Of a DNA stretch of 64,000 nucleotides, positions 9,513 through 17,449 are shown piece after piece (position 1 is the first letter of the stretch; every line of letters starts with the position of its first letter). The translations under genes were made by a program, and so were the position numbers. The notes under the pieces were generated by a model that saw only the letters and a program-made list of their open reading frames with translations, did not search any database and was not told where the DNA came from. Source of the stretch: an uncultured Flavobacteriaceae bacterium (GTDB taxonomy: Bacteria; Bacteroidota; Bacteroidia; Flavobacteriales; Flavobacteriaceae); assembly GCA_947493175.1 (NCBI GenBank), contig CANLQD010000001.1, positions 248,001 to 312,000 on the forward strand. The letters are read 5' to 3'.

Positions 9513-10343
9513 GTGGAAAGTAATTTCATTATTCATCAACAAGCACGAAAGTACCAATGGTCTGGAGATTGTTTTCTATCGATCAAGTCTTTCTACAATG
9601 GAGCAGCGGATTATCAAATAAAACAACGCGAGTACCGTGTTGACCAAAAGTGTTTCCTTGTTCTAAACGAGTGCACCAAATACCGCTTAACTATCGATAA
9701 CCTGAACGAAACGGAATCTTTTTGTATTTTTTTCTCCCCACAATTTGTCTCTAGCGTACTTTCCGAACTACAGGCTTCCGATAAAGAATTACTTGATTTC
9801 AACGCGACTCGAAGAGATGGAATTCGACTGTTTGAAAAAAATTACCCTCATAAAGGTGCATTGTCCAGGCTTCTTAAAATTGGAAGGGCAAAATCCCATT
9901 TGGGAATGTCCGATATTGAAAAAGATGAGTATTACCACCAAGTGTTGTATGAGCTCATTTGTCGAAATGGTAGAGTACTTCAGGATATTGATCGTTTATC
10001 TTCTAAAAAGAAATCTACTCGAAAAGAGATTTATCAAAGAATCCTCTTCGTGAAAGATTATATAGACAAAAACTATACTGAAAACATACGATTAAGTGAC
10101 TTGGCAAAAGTTGGTATGCTATCTGAAAACCATCTTTTAAGGAACTTTAACCAAATTTTCGGGATGACTCCTTTTCAATATATTTCCAAAAAAAGAATCT
10201 GGGAGGCCAAGCGACAAATACGGGAAAGCAATAAACCTATAAAGGATATCGCTACAGACCTTGGTTACTCAAGTTTTGGTAATTTCAGCACTTATTTCAA
10301 GTCTATAGTTGGGCTATCGCCTAGTCAAATACGTAAAAAGTGA
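9513..10343 (+). CDS. AraC family transcriptional regulator
   Basis: The 276-residue product has a divergent N-terminal ligand/cupin-like half and a C-terminal AraC DNA-binding domain (about residues 175-276) with two helix-turn-helix units. The second carries the conserved IKDIATDLGYSSFGNFSTYFKSIVGLSPSQ signature, split here across residues 240-272. The start is a GTG at 9513. No ATG exists further upstream before the in-frame stop at 9456, although the open frame extends back to 9459. It could regulate the glycosyltransferase operon before it or the ankyrin gene after it; neither is shown. Confidence 0.82.
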   Translation: MESNFIIHQQARKYQWSGDCFLSIKSFYNGAADYQIKQREYRVDQKCFLVLNECTKYRLTIDNLNETESFCIFFSPQFVSSVLSELQASDKELLDFNATRRDGIRLFEKNYPHKGALSRLLKIGRAKSHLGMSDIEKDEYYHQVLYELICRNGRVLQDIDRLSSKKKSTRKEIYQRILFVKDYIDKNYTENIRLSDLAKVGMLSENHLLRNFNQIFGMTPFQYISKKRIWEAKRQIRESNKPIKDIATDLGYSSFGNFSTYFKSIVGLSPSQIRKK

Positions 10344-10398
10344 TATATAGTAATCGACCATAACGCATTACCATTTTCTTTGCGAAAAAGATATTCCC

Positions 10399-11121
10399 AT
10401 GAAATTCATGACACTAGTGCTTTTTCTTTCATTGGCAGGCAGCTCACTTAAAACAAATGATATGATAGAATTACTAAAGACCCACATCAAAAACAAAGAT
10501 GCTGAAAAAGCCATGTTGCTTATAAGAGAAAACCCCGAAATCCTGAATATCGAAGATGAGAATGGAAGTTCGGGATTTATGATTCTAGCTTATGGTGGAC
10601 TCCATGACGTTTTTGAGCAGGCCAAGAAACTAAAAAAAGTATTCTCGTTTCATGAGGCAATTATCGCAGGGAAAATCGAATCGGTAAAAGCCTATTTGGA
10701 GGAATCAAGCAGCAGTTTGGTCAATACCCATTCGAATGATGGTTTTACCCCCTTGTCCTTGGCGGTGTTTTTCAATCAGACACAAATTGCGAAACTACTC
10801 ATCGAAAACAAAGCCAATCCCAATTTGAGCGCAACCAATCCTTCAAAAGTAAATGCCCTTCATGCCGCGGTAGCAAAAGAAAACTATGAGCTTTGTGAAG
10901 TATTGCTTGAAAAGGGAGCAGACGTTAATAGTGTACAGATGCAAAATGTAACTCCTTTACACTCTGCCGTTCACCGGGGAAATCTAAAATTGATAAAACT
11001 TTTGGTGGAAAGCGGAGCCTCAATTGGATTGAAAATGGACAATGGGGATACTGCATTGATCATCGCAGAGCGGGAAGGCCATCATGAGATTAAAAAGTAT
11101 TTATCGACCAGGCAGGAATGA
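10399..11121 (+). CDS. Ankyrin repeat protein
   Basis: The 240-residue protein has a short N-terminal hydrophobic stretch that could act as a signal peptide. From about residue 85 it carries ankyrin repeats, recognised by GFTPLSLAVFFNQTQIAKLLIENKANPN, NALHAAVAKENYELCEVLLEKGADVN and TPLHSAVHRGNLKLIKLLVESGA. Ankyrin repeats bind other proteins; no catalytic domain is attached. It lies 55 bases after the AraC gene on the same strand and ends at a strong terminator. The partner is unknown. Confidence 0.8.
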   Translation: MKFMTLVLFLSLAGSSLKTNDMIELLKTHIKNKDAEKAMLLIRENPEILNIEDENGSSGFMILAYGGLHDVFEQAKKLKKVFSFHEAIIAGKIESVKAYLEESSSSLVNTHSNDGFTPLSLAVFFNQTQIAKLLIENKANPNLSATNPSKVNALHAAVAKENYELCEVLLEKGADVNSVQMQNVTPLHSAVHRGNLKLIKLLVESGASIGLKMDNGDTALIIAEREGHHEIKKYLSTRQE

Positions 11122-11149
11122 AAAAGCCTTGGTTAAAAACAAGGCTTTT
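11122..11149. terminator. Bidirectional intrinsic terminator between the ankyrin and icd genes
   Basis: AAAAGCCTTG (11122-11131) and CAAGGCTTTT (11140-11149) form a perfect 10-base stem with an 8-base loop and A/T tracts on both sides. It lies between two converging genes, so it can end transcription from either side. Confidence 0.85.
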
Positions 11150-11181
11150 CTTTGTATTGAACTAATGCTCCAATAGATTTC

Positions 11182-12693
11182 TTACTCCCCCTGCCCCATC
11201 GAAAAGCCTCTTTGACCATCGAACTCGTATAGGTTTTCAGTTTTGATGACATCAAATCCCTGATTGTGTAACTTAGATAAGAGCGCAACCACATTTTCAT
11301 AGGCGACCGGTTCATAAACGATTGTCCCATCTATTTGAGCATTGGAGGCTACGAAACGGCAACGCCAATGATCGGTACAATAGGTTTCTTCGGAACCCTT
11401 GGGATATACCTTCACTCCGCGGTTAGTGATCATTTTCAACTGCAACTGAAAAGCCGCAATACGAGACAGCTCATCTCCAATGGTTTGAGGGTTAGACCCG
11501 TTCCAATCGATAAAGACATCAACTCCGACCAATTCCTTTTTCCGTTCTTTTCGTACGTAGCTCGGAATTTGCATGGCACCAGTACCGGAAGCCATTTTGG
11601 TTGCCTTTAGTTTTTCGGGTCGTTGTCCCAGATGGGCAATTACCCGTTCCGTAAACTCAGTGGTAGTTATCTTTTTACTGCCAACGCCTTTCTGATAAAT
11701 ATCCGTGGTATGATACCCTTTTTCCAAAATCGTCAACCAGGCATGTTCTATGGTATCAGCTATGTTAGACTGTCCAATATGGCGCAGCATCATCAAAGAG
11801 GCATTCAACAAACCGGAAGGGTTGGCCAAATTCTGTCCTGCGATATCAGGAGCAGAGCCATGAATAGCTTCGAACATCGCTACACGGGACCCGATATTTG
11901 CCGAACCCGCCATACCGACAGAGCCAGCAATTTCGGCCACTATGTCCGATACAATATCACCGTAGAGATTTGAGGTCACGATCACATCATAGTCTTGAGG
12001 CCTTGCGGCTAAGCGAGCTGCCCCAATATCAATGATTTGAGTCTCGCTCTTTATCTGAGGATACTCTAGGGCAATCTCGTCAAACACACGATGGAACAGC
12101 CCATCGGTCAGCTTCATGATATTGTCCTTGAGCATACAGGTGACTTTCTTTCTCCCATGCAGCCGAGCATATTCAAAAGCATAACGAACAATTTTTTCAC
12201 AACCAGGTCGGGTAATCAACTTTAAGCATTGTACCACATCCTGCGTTTGTTGGTGCTCGATTCCGGCATAGAGGTCTTCCTCATTCTCCCGCACGACGAC
12301 TACATCCATTTCGGGAAAGTGGGTATGTACATAAGGACTTAAAGCCCGAACGGGGCGTACATTGGCAAACAGTCCCAACGTTTTTCGAAGGGTAACGTTC
12401 AAACTTTTATACCCTTTTCCCTGTGGCGTGGTGATAGGTCCTTTCAAGATCACTTTGGTATCCTGAATGGTCTTCCATGTCTCAGGAGCAATACCGGAAG
12501 TATTACCGGCCAAATATACCTGCTCTCCCAGTCGAATAGGTTCTGGGTCGATGCGGGCTCCCGCAGCTTCTAAAATTTTTAAGGTAGCATCCATGATTTC
12601 CGGACCAATACCATCCCCATGTGCTACCGCTATTTTTACCTTTTCGCTCGTTTTTTTACTTTCGAGACCTGCTATTGCCAATTGTTCGTTCAT
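11182..12693 (-). CDS. icd: NADP-dependent isocitrate dehydrogenase, long Thermus-like form
   Basis: This enzyme oxidises isocitrate to 2-oxoglutarate in the citrate cycle. The conserved N-terminal GDGIGPEI is at residues 26-33. The substrate-binding segment NVTLRKTLGLFANVRPVR is near residue 90, and the metal-binding NLYGDIVSDIVAEIAG near residue 246. A C-terminal extension of about 150 residues follows, as in the Thermus and Rickettsia type. I chose the ATG at 12693 (503 residues); a frame open to 12735 would add 14 residues that do not look conserved. The minus strand carries a near-consensus -7 box (TAnnTTTG with one mismatch) at 12725-12718. It converges on the ankyrin gene. Confidence 0.9.
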   Translation of the reverse strand: MNEQLAIAGLESKKTSEKVKIAVAHGDGIGPEIMDATLKILEAAGARIDPEPIRLGEQVYLAGNTSGIAPETWKTIQDTKVILKGPITTPQGKGYKSLNVTLRKTLGLFANVRPVRALSPYVHTHFPEMDVVVVRENEEDLYAGIEHQQTQDVVQCLKLITRPGCEKIVRYAFEYARLHGRKKVTCMLKDNIMKLTDGLFHRVFDEIALEYPQIKSETQIIDIGAARLAARPQDYDVIVTSNLYGDIVSDIVAEIAGSVGMAGSANIGSRVAMFEAIHGSAPDIAGQNLANPSGLLNASLMMLRHIGQSNIADTIEHAWLTILEKGYHTTDIYQKGVGSKKITTTEFTERVIAHLGQRPEKLKATKMASGTGAMQIPSYVRKERKKELVGVDVFIDWNGSNPQTIGDELSRIAAFQLQLKMITNRGVKVYPKGSEETYCTDHWRCRFVASNAQIDGTIVYEPVAYENVVALLSKLHNQGFDVIKTENLYEFDGQRGFSMGQGE

Positions 12694-12926
12694 AAAACCA
12701 GTTTTTATTTGATGATACAAAGATGAAAAAACCAATTCATAAATTTTTATTTATAATTCTTATATAATTCATATGTAAATTTTATGTTTAGAAAATACTC
12801 TTTTCCATAATAACCTTAAGCAAAAAAGAGTCGAACCTGCGAAAGTTCTGCACAGGACATTTTTCGAAGTACTTTTTTTCCGGTAAAACCCTTAATTTAG
12901 TCCAAAACGAACAAGCTGACTAACAC

Positions 12927-14288
12927 GTGCCTAACCAACTCATCACGTATTGGAAACTGCATCGAACGGCTATTTTATTGGCCCTGTTGACCGTTGCCTT
13001 CTATTTAACCTTTGCTTACCAACTTACAAGAACCGATTTTATAAAATTGCTCAGCCTTTTCGCGGCCTTGTTTTTTCTCTGTTTTAAGCTTATTCAATTT
13101 GAGAAATGGAATGTGAAGTTCCTGTTGGTAGCTGGTATCCTCTTCAGGTTAGTATTTATCATTGCGGAACCCAACCTCTCCCAGGATTTCTATCGTTTCA
13201 TTTGGGATGGCGAGTTGGTCTCCAATTTCATAAACCCCTACTTACAGGTTCCCAACACCCTTATTGAACAGCCTAATGTAGTAATCGCCAATGCCCAAGA
13301 ACTCTATGACGGCATGGGAAAGTTGAGCGCTCGGCATTTTAGCAACTATCCACCGTTGAATCAATTGCTCTTTGCACTGGCTGCATTACTGGGCGGAAAA
13401 ACCATATTGGGTTCAGTAGTGGTGATGCGAGTAACCATGATATTGGCAGACATCGGGATTTTTTACTTTGGACGCAAACTACTGCGCAATCTCAATAAAT
13501 CGCCCCATCTTGTTTTTTGGTATTTTCTGAATCCTTTGGTAATTATTGAACTTACCGGAAACCTACATTTCGAGGGGGTAATGCTTTTCTTTTTTGTTTG
13601 GGCGATGTATTTGCTATCCGTTAAAAAATGGTTTCCGGCGGCCATTATCTATGCGCTATCTATTTGTGTAAAGCTTGTACCATTGCTTTTCTTGCCCCTT
13701 TTTTTAAAACACCTTGGATGTAAAAAGAGTATCTATTTCTATACCGTGATGGGGCTTAGCTGTTTGTTATTGATACTCCCTTTTTATTCTCCAGAATTTG
13801 TAGATAACTATACCAAGACCGTCGGACTCTGGTTCTCGAATTTTGAATTTAATGCAGGATTGTACAATGGCATAAAAAAATTGGCGGTACAGTTCAATGC
13901 CAAACCCTGGGAACTTGTTAAAACGTATGGTAAAATCACTCCCTGGCTTACTATTACCACAGTGTTGCTCTTCACCTTCTTTCGTAACAACTACAAGTTG
14001 GGTACTTTAATAAGCTCAATGTTTTGGGTCTTGACTTTTTACTATTTTACCACAACAACAGTACATCCTTGGTACCTTATCTTTCTGGTGACCCTTTGTA
14101 TTTTCACTGAATATCGCTTTGCCATCCTCTGGTCTGCACTGGTATTTTTAAGTTACTTCGCCTATGCCAACGAAGCCTTTCATGAAAACCTTTGGATACT
14201 GGCCATCGAGTATTTTGCGGTATATGCCTTTTTGGCTTACGAAATTATCACACGCCACGGAAAAAAAGTGTTATTTCTCAAAAAATAG
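12927..14288 (+). CDS. GT87-like membrane mannosyltransferase
   Basis: The 453-residue polytopic membrane protein has about ten to twelve hydrophobic segments. The diagnostic part is SQDFYRFIWDGELVSNFINPY near residue 85. This acidic loop precedes a conserved R-[YF]-x-W-D-G element, as in the polyprenyl-phosphomannose-dependent alpha-mannosyltransferases (GT87, DUF2029-like, MptA/MptB-like). Such GT-C enzymes use lipid-linked sugars on the outer face of the membrane. The start is GTG. It diverges from icd, and the arginine leader follows 32 bases after its stop. The sugar and the acceptor are unknown. Confidence 0.72.
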   Translation: MPNQLITYWKLHRTAILLALLTVAFYLTFAYQLTRTDFIKLLSLFAALFFLCFKLIQFEKWNVKFLLVAGILFRLVFIIAEPNLSQDFYRFIWDGELVSNFINPYLQVPNTLIEQPNVVIANAQELYDGMGKLSARHFSNYPPLNQLLFALAALLGGKTILGSVVVMRVTMILADIGIFYFGRKLLRNLNKSPHLVFWYFLNPLVIIELTGNLHFEGVMLFFFVWAMYLLSVKKWFPAAIIYALSICVKLVPLLFLPLFLKHLGCKKSIYFYTVMGLSCLLLILPFYSPEFVDNYTKTVGLWFSNFEFNAGLYNGIKKLAVQFNAKPWELVKTYGKITPWLTITTVLLFTFFRNNYKLGTLISSMFWVLTFYYFTTTTVHPWYLIFLVTLCIFTEYRFAILWSALVFLSYFAYANEAFHENLWILAIEYFAVYAFLAYEIITRHGKKVLFLKK

Positions 14289-14319
14289 CCGTCTATAGAG
14301 GTCTATTCAATATTATTTG

Positions 14320-14327
14320 TACATTTG
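14320..14327 (+). promoter_or_regulatory. -7 promoter box (TACATTTG) of the arginine/proline operon
   Basis: TACATTTG matches the Bacteroidota consensus TAnnTTTG exactly. Transcription would begin about 4-8 bases later (around 14331-14335), almost at the ATG of the leader ORF at 14335. The leader would then be nearly leaderless. I see no clear TTG -33 element. Confidence 0.55.
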
Positions 14328-14334
14328 AATTGTA

Positions 14335-14418
14335 ATGAAGAACAATAACTATTCTTATACCTCTCTCTGGGCTTTGATTCCAGCCCGTTCTTTTGCGCCC
14401 GTTCGCCGTCGCCCGTAA
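14335..14418 (+). CDS. Arg/Pro-rich leader peptide, putative attenuator of the arginine-proline operon
   Basis: A 27-codon ORF (ATG 14335, stop TAA 14416-14418) lies between the TACATTTG promoter box and the first structural gene. It ends PARSFAPVRRRP, so 4 Arg and 3 Pro codons lie in its last 12 codons. Arginine and proline are exactly the two products of the operon that follows. GGGC at 14369-14372 can pair with any of three GCCC boxes (14383, 14397 and 14411, a 14-base period). That gives alternative hairpins inside the leader. A second hairpin, GGAAAT 14436-14441 with ATTTCC 14452-14457, follows before the GNAT start at 14504. No perfect terminator with an adjoining T run is visible, so ribosome stalling might act on translation or Rho instead. 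The sequence is seen directly; attenuation is inferred. Confidence 0.7.
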   Translation: MKNNNYSYTSLWALIPARSFAPVRRRP

Positions 14419-14457
14419 GGGTGTTCTTCTGTATTGGAAATAGGTGAGTCCATTTCC
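14369..14457 (+). promoter_or_regulatory. Alternative hairpin region in the arginine/proline operon leader
   Basis: The main pairing is GGGCT 14369-14373 with AGCCC 14382-14386. Competing GCCC copies at 14397-14400 and 14411-14414 could take the same GGGC. CCC 14412-14414 faces GGG 14419-14421 across a GTAA loop at the leader stop codon. GGAAAT 14436-14441 pairs with ATTTCC 14452-14457. Ribosome position over the Arg and Pro codons would decide which pairing forms. Confidence 0.45.
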
Positions 14458-14503
14458 GTTTCAAATCAAAAATGTAGTTTTTTAATCTTTAAAGCCAATT
14501 TCA

Positions 14504-15121
14504 ATGAAAATTGTCATTGCGAACGAGTCCCATTTTAAATATGCAACTATTATTTGCGATACCATTGCCGATTCGGCAAAGGTACGGGGTACGGGTATTG
14601 CCAAACGAACCCCGGAATACATACTCAAAAAATTGGAAAATGGGAACGCTGTAATCGCTTTGGACGGAGACACCTTCGCCGGTTTTTGTTACATCGAAGT
14701 CTGGGGGCATGAAAAATACGTTGCTAATTCTGGTCTTATCGTACATCCCGATTATCGGGCAAGAGGGCTTGCCAAACAAATTAAGAAGAAGATTTTTGAA
14801 CTGTCAAAAACAAAATTTCCCGAAGCCAAAATCTTTGGGATTACCACGGGCCTTGCCGTCATGAAAATCAACTACGAATTGGGTTATAAACCTGTTACCT
14901 TTTCGGAATTGACCGATGATCCCGAGTTTTGGAAAGGCTGCCAAACGTGTAAGAATTTTGATGTCTTGACCCGAACCGAACAAAAAATGTGCTTGTGTAC
15001 GGGCATGCTCTACGACCCGTTGACCCAAAACAAAAAAGAAGAAAAGAAAGTAAACAGTAAGGCATTTAAAAGATTAAAAAGCATAAAAGAGCAATTGTTC
15101 CTAAAAAAGAAAACGAAATAA
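14504..15121 (+). CDS. GNAT acyltransferase, candidate N-acyl-glutamate synthase
   Basis: The 205-residue product has the GNAT acyl-CoA motif HPDYRARGLAKQ (R-x-x-G-x-A, near residue 85). Its C-terminus carries a cysteine group, GCQTC near residue 147 and CLC about 20 residues later, which could bind zinc. It is the first structural gene of the arginine/proline operon, 82 bases before argG, and the operon has no argA or argJ. Position therefore makes it the best candidate for the missing first step, acyl transfer to glutamate. Whether it uses acetyl-CoA or succinyl-CoA is open. It could instead be an unrelated acetyltransferase. Confidence 0.7.
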   Translation: MKIVIANESHFKYATIICDTIADSAKVRGTGIAKRTPEYILKKLENGNAVIALDGDTFAGFCYIEVWGHEKYVANSGLIVHPDYRARGLAKQIKKKIFELSKTKFPEAKIFGITTGLAVMKINYELGYKPVTFSELTDDPEFWKGCQTCKNFDVLTRTEQKMCLCTGMLYDPLTQNKKEEKKVNSKAFKRLKSIKEQLFLKKKTK

Positions 15122-15203
15122 GCTTGTCACTGCGATTGGATAAGAGGCACATGGAATAATCTGTTCCCTACCCTTTCGAATCGACAAAAAAGAATAGAAG
15201 ATT

Positions 15204-16394
15204 ATGAAAAAACTAGTACTTGCATACAGCGGTGGTTTGGACACCTCTTACTGTGCTAAATATTTATCCAAAGAACAAGGCTTCGACGTGCATGCGGTAA
15301 GCGTTAATACGGGCGGGTTCTCCCAAGAGGAAATCGCAGAGATTGAAAAAAAAGCGTTGCAGCTCGGGGCAAGTTCCTACACCTCTATCGATGCGGTACA
15401 GACCTTTTATGAAAAAGTAGTCAAGTACCTCATCTTTGGCAACGTATTAAAAAACAATACCTATCCATTATCGGTCAGCGCCGAACGCATTGTACAGGCC
15501 ATTGAAATTGTAAACCATGCCAAAAAGATTGGAGCCGACCACATCGCCCACGGGAGTACGGGGGCAGGCAACGACCAAGTACGATTCGATATGATTTTTC
15601 AGACGATTGCACCAGAAATCGACATTATTACACCTATTCGGGATGAACGACTATCCCGGGAATCCGAAATTGAATATTTGAAAGAAAACGGGGTGGATTA
15701 TTCTTGGGAGAAGGCAAAATATTCCATCAACCGAGGGCTCTGGGGTACTTCAGTAGGTGGTGAAGAAACCTTGACCTCCGAAAAGCCCTTACCAGACAGT
15801 GCCTATCCCAGTCAATTGCAAGAAAAGGAACCCTCTCAAGTAAGCCTCACTTTTGAAAAAGGAGAGCTAGTTGCCCTTGACGGACAAACGGATACTCCTG
15901 TTGCCAATATTGAAAAATTAAATGCTATGGCATCGAAATATGCCATAGGTCGAGATATTCATGTGGGGGATACCATTATCGGCATCAAGGGGCGTGTTGG
16001 TTTTGAAGCACCTGCACCCTTGATCATTCTGAAGGCACATCACCTGCTAGAAAAGCACACGTTAACCAAGTGGCAGCAATATCAAAAAGAGCAATTGGGG
16101 AATTTTTATGGCATGTTACTCCATGAAGGCAATTATCTCGATGCGGTGATGCGCAATATCGAAGCCTTCTTGACAGATGCTCAAAAAACAGTCTCCGGAG
16201 AAGTACACGTTGGCCTCTACCCCTTTCAGTTTCGATTGAACGGCATTTCCTCTAAACACGACTTAATGAACGCCTCCTTCGGAAGTTATGGGGAAATGAA
16301 CAAAGGTTGGTCGGCCGAGGAGGCAAAAGGCTTTATCAAAATACTTTCCAACCAAGGAAAAATTTATAACCATGTAAACAACGACCATGATTAA
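15204..16394 (+). CDS. argG: Argininosuccinate synthase
   Basis: ArgG joins citrulline and aspartate using ATP, the next-to-last step of arginine synthesis in the cytosol. The 396-residue protein has the PP-loop AYSGGLDTS at residues 7-15, and conserved segments AHGSTGAGNDQVRFD near residue 112 and RGLWGTSVGGEE near residue 176. Length fits the family. Its last eight bases overlap the argC start, so the two are coupled. It belongs to the operon that begins with the leader peptide at 14335. Confidence 0.93.
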   Translation: MKKLVLAYSGGLDTSYCAKYLSKEQGFDVHAVSVNTGGFSQEEIAEIEKKALQLGASSYTSIDAVQTFYEKVVKYLIFGNVLKNNTYPLSVSAERIVQAIEIVNHAKKIGADHIAHGSTGAGNDQVRFDMIFQTIAPEIDIITPIRDERLSRESEIEYLKENGVDYSWEKAKYSINRGLWGTSVGGEETLTSEKPLPDSAYPSQLQEKEPSQVSLTFEKGELVALDGQTDTPVANIEKLNAMASKYAIGRDIHVGDTIIGIKGRVGFEAPAPLIILKAHHLLEKHTLTKWQQYQKEQLGNFYGMLLHEGNYLDAVMRNIEAFLTDAQKTVSGEVHVGLYPFQFRLNGISSKHDLMNASFGSYGEMNKGWSAEEAKGFIKILSNQGKIYNHVNNDHD

Positions 16395-17361
16395 GGTAGG
16401 CATTGTAGGCGGTTCTGGATATACCGGTGGAGAACTCATCCGAATTTTACTGCACCACCCTGAGGCAGCAATAGCGTTCGTATATAGCACTACGCGTGCG
16501 GGGAAAAAAGTGACTTCGGCACATCCCGACCTGCACGGTCAAACAAATCTGGAATTCACTGGAAAGATAAATCCTGATATAGATCTTGTATTTCTATGTT
16601 TAGGCCATGGCAATTCTACCCAATTCCTAAATGAGCATCATTTTTCCAGGCAAACCAAAATCATCGACTTAAGCAACGACTTTCGCCTACAGAAAGATGC
16701 GACCCTGAACGGAAAAGAATTTGTATACGGATTGCCGGAGCTCAACGAAGCAGCTATTCGCAAAGCGGACTATCTGGCCAACCCAGGTTGCTTTGCCACT
16801 GTCATTCAGCTAGCGCTACTTCCGTTGGCGAAAGCAAACCTCTTGGGCAACGATGTACACATCAATGCCGTTACCGGTAGTACCGGGGCGGGAGTGCGTC
16901 CGGCAGACACGACGCATTTTAGTTGGAGAAACAACAATGTGAGTTGGTACAAGCCCTTTATCCATCAACATTTGGGAGAAATCAGGGAAAGCCTCAACGC
17001 TTTACAGGAAGAAGTGGGGGAATTATTTTTTCTTCCCGTGCGTGGCAATTTTACCCGTGGTATTTTTGCTACCTGCTATACCCATTTTGAAGGCAGCGAG
17101 GTAGATGCAAAAGCATTATATGAATCTTTTTATGCCAATGCCGTATATACCCATACCGTTGAGACCCCCATACACCTGAAGCAGGTGGTAAATACCAACC
17201 AATGCCATGTACACCTGCATAAATACAACGACCAGTTGCTCATCACATCGGCCATCGATAATTTGTTGAAAGGTGCCTCCGGACAAGCAGTACAGAATAT
17301 GAATTTGATGTTTGGGTTTAAGGAACATACAGGATTGCATTTAAAGGCAGGGGTGTTTTAA
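16387..17361 (+). CDS. argC: N-acyl-gamma-glutamyl-phosphate reductase
   Basis: ArgC reduces acyl-glutamyl phosphate to the semialdehyde using NADPH. The 324-residue product starts with the Rossmann motif GIVGGSGYTGGELIRIL. It has the catalytic cysteine in NPGCFAT near residue 135 and the conserved TGSTGAGVRP segment near residue 165. It overlaps argG by eight bases. If the pathway here is succinylated (see argF'), this enzyme would act on the succinyl compound. An 88-base gap with TACT heptads separates it from proC. Confidence 0.93.
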   Translation: MIKVGIVGGSGYTGGELIRILLHHPEAAIAFVYSTTRAGKKVTSAHPDLHGQTNLEFTGKINPDIDLVFLCLGHGNSTQFLNEHHFSRQTKIIDLSNDFRLQKDATLNGKEFVYGLPELNEAAIRKADYLANPGCFATVIQLALLPLAKANLLGNDVHINAVTGSTGAGVRPADTTHFSWRNNNVSWYKPFIHQHLGEIRESLNALQEEVGELFFLPVRGNFTRGIFATCYTHFEGSEVDAKALYESFYANAVYTHTVETPIHLKQVVNTNQCHVHLHKYNDQLLITSAIDNLLKGASGQAVQNMNLMFGFKEHTGLHLKAGVF

Positions 17362-17412
17362 TGAGTAAGCAGTGCTCGGTAATACGTATGCGGAAAGTCA
17401 AAAAAATTGGGG

Positions 17413-17447
17413 TACTAGCTACTAGGTACTTCGTACTAAATACTAAA
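17413..17447 (+). repeat. Five tandem TACTnnn heptads upstream of proC
   Basis: Five consecutive 7-base units read TACTAGC, TACTAGG, TACTTCG, TACTAAA, TACTAAA and end two bases before the proC ATG at 17450. The repeat fills most of the translation-initiation region. Confidence 0.7.
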
Positions 17448-17449
17448 AA

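Noticed and set aside
9745..10053. A 102-codon frame overlapping the AraC gene in another frame
   Set aside because: It is entirely contained in the AraC coding sequence, and no family is recognisable.
14436..14484. GGAAAT/ATTTCC hairpin plus the T run near 14479 considered as a classic attenuator terminator
   Set aside because: The stem is only six bases, A/T-rich, and the T run is more than 20 bases away, so the usual terminator form is not met; the leader may act by another route.
17413..17447. TACT heptads considered as a CRISPR or phage-defence repeat array
   Set aside because: Units are 7 bases with no spacers, and no cas genes are present.
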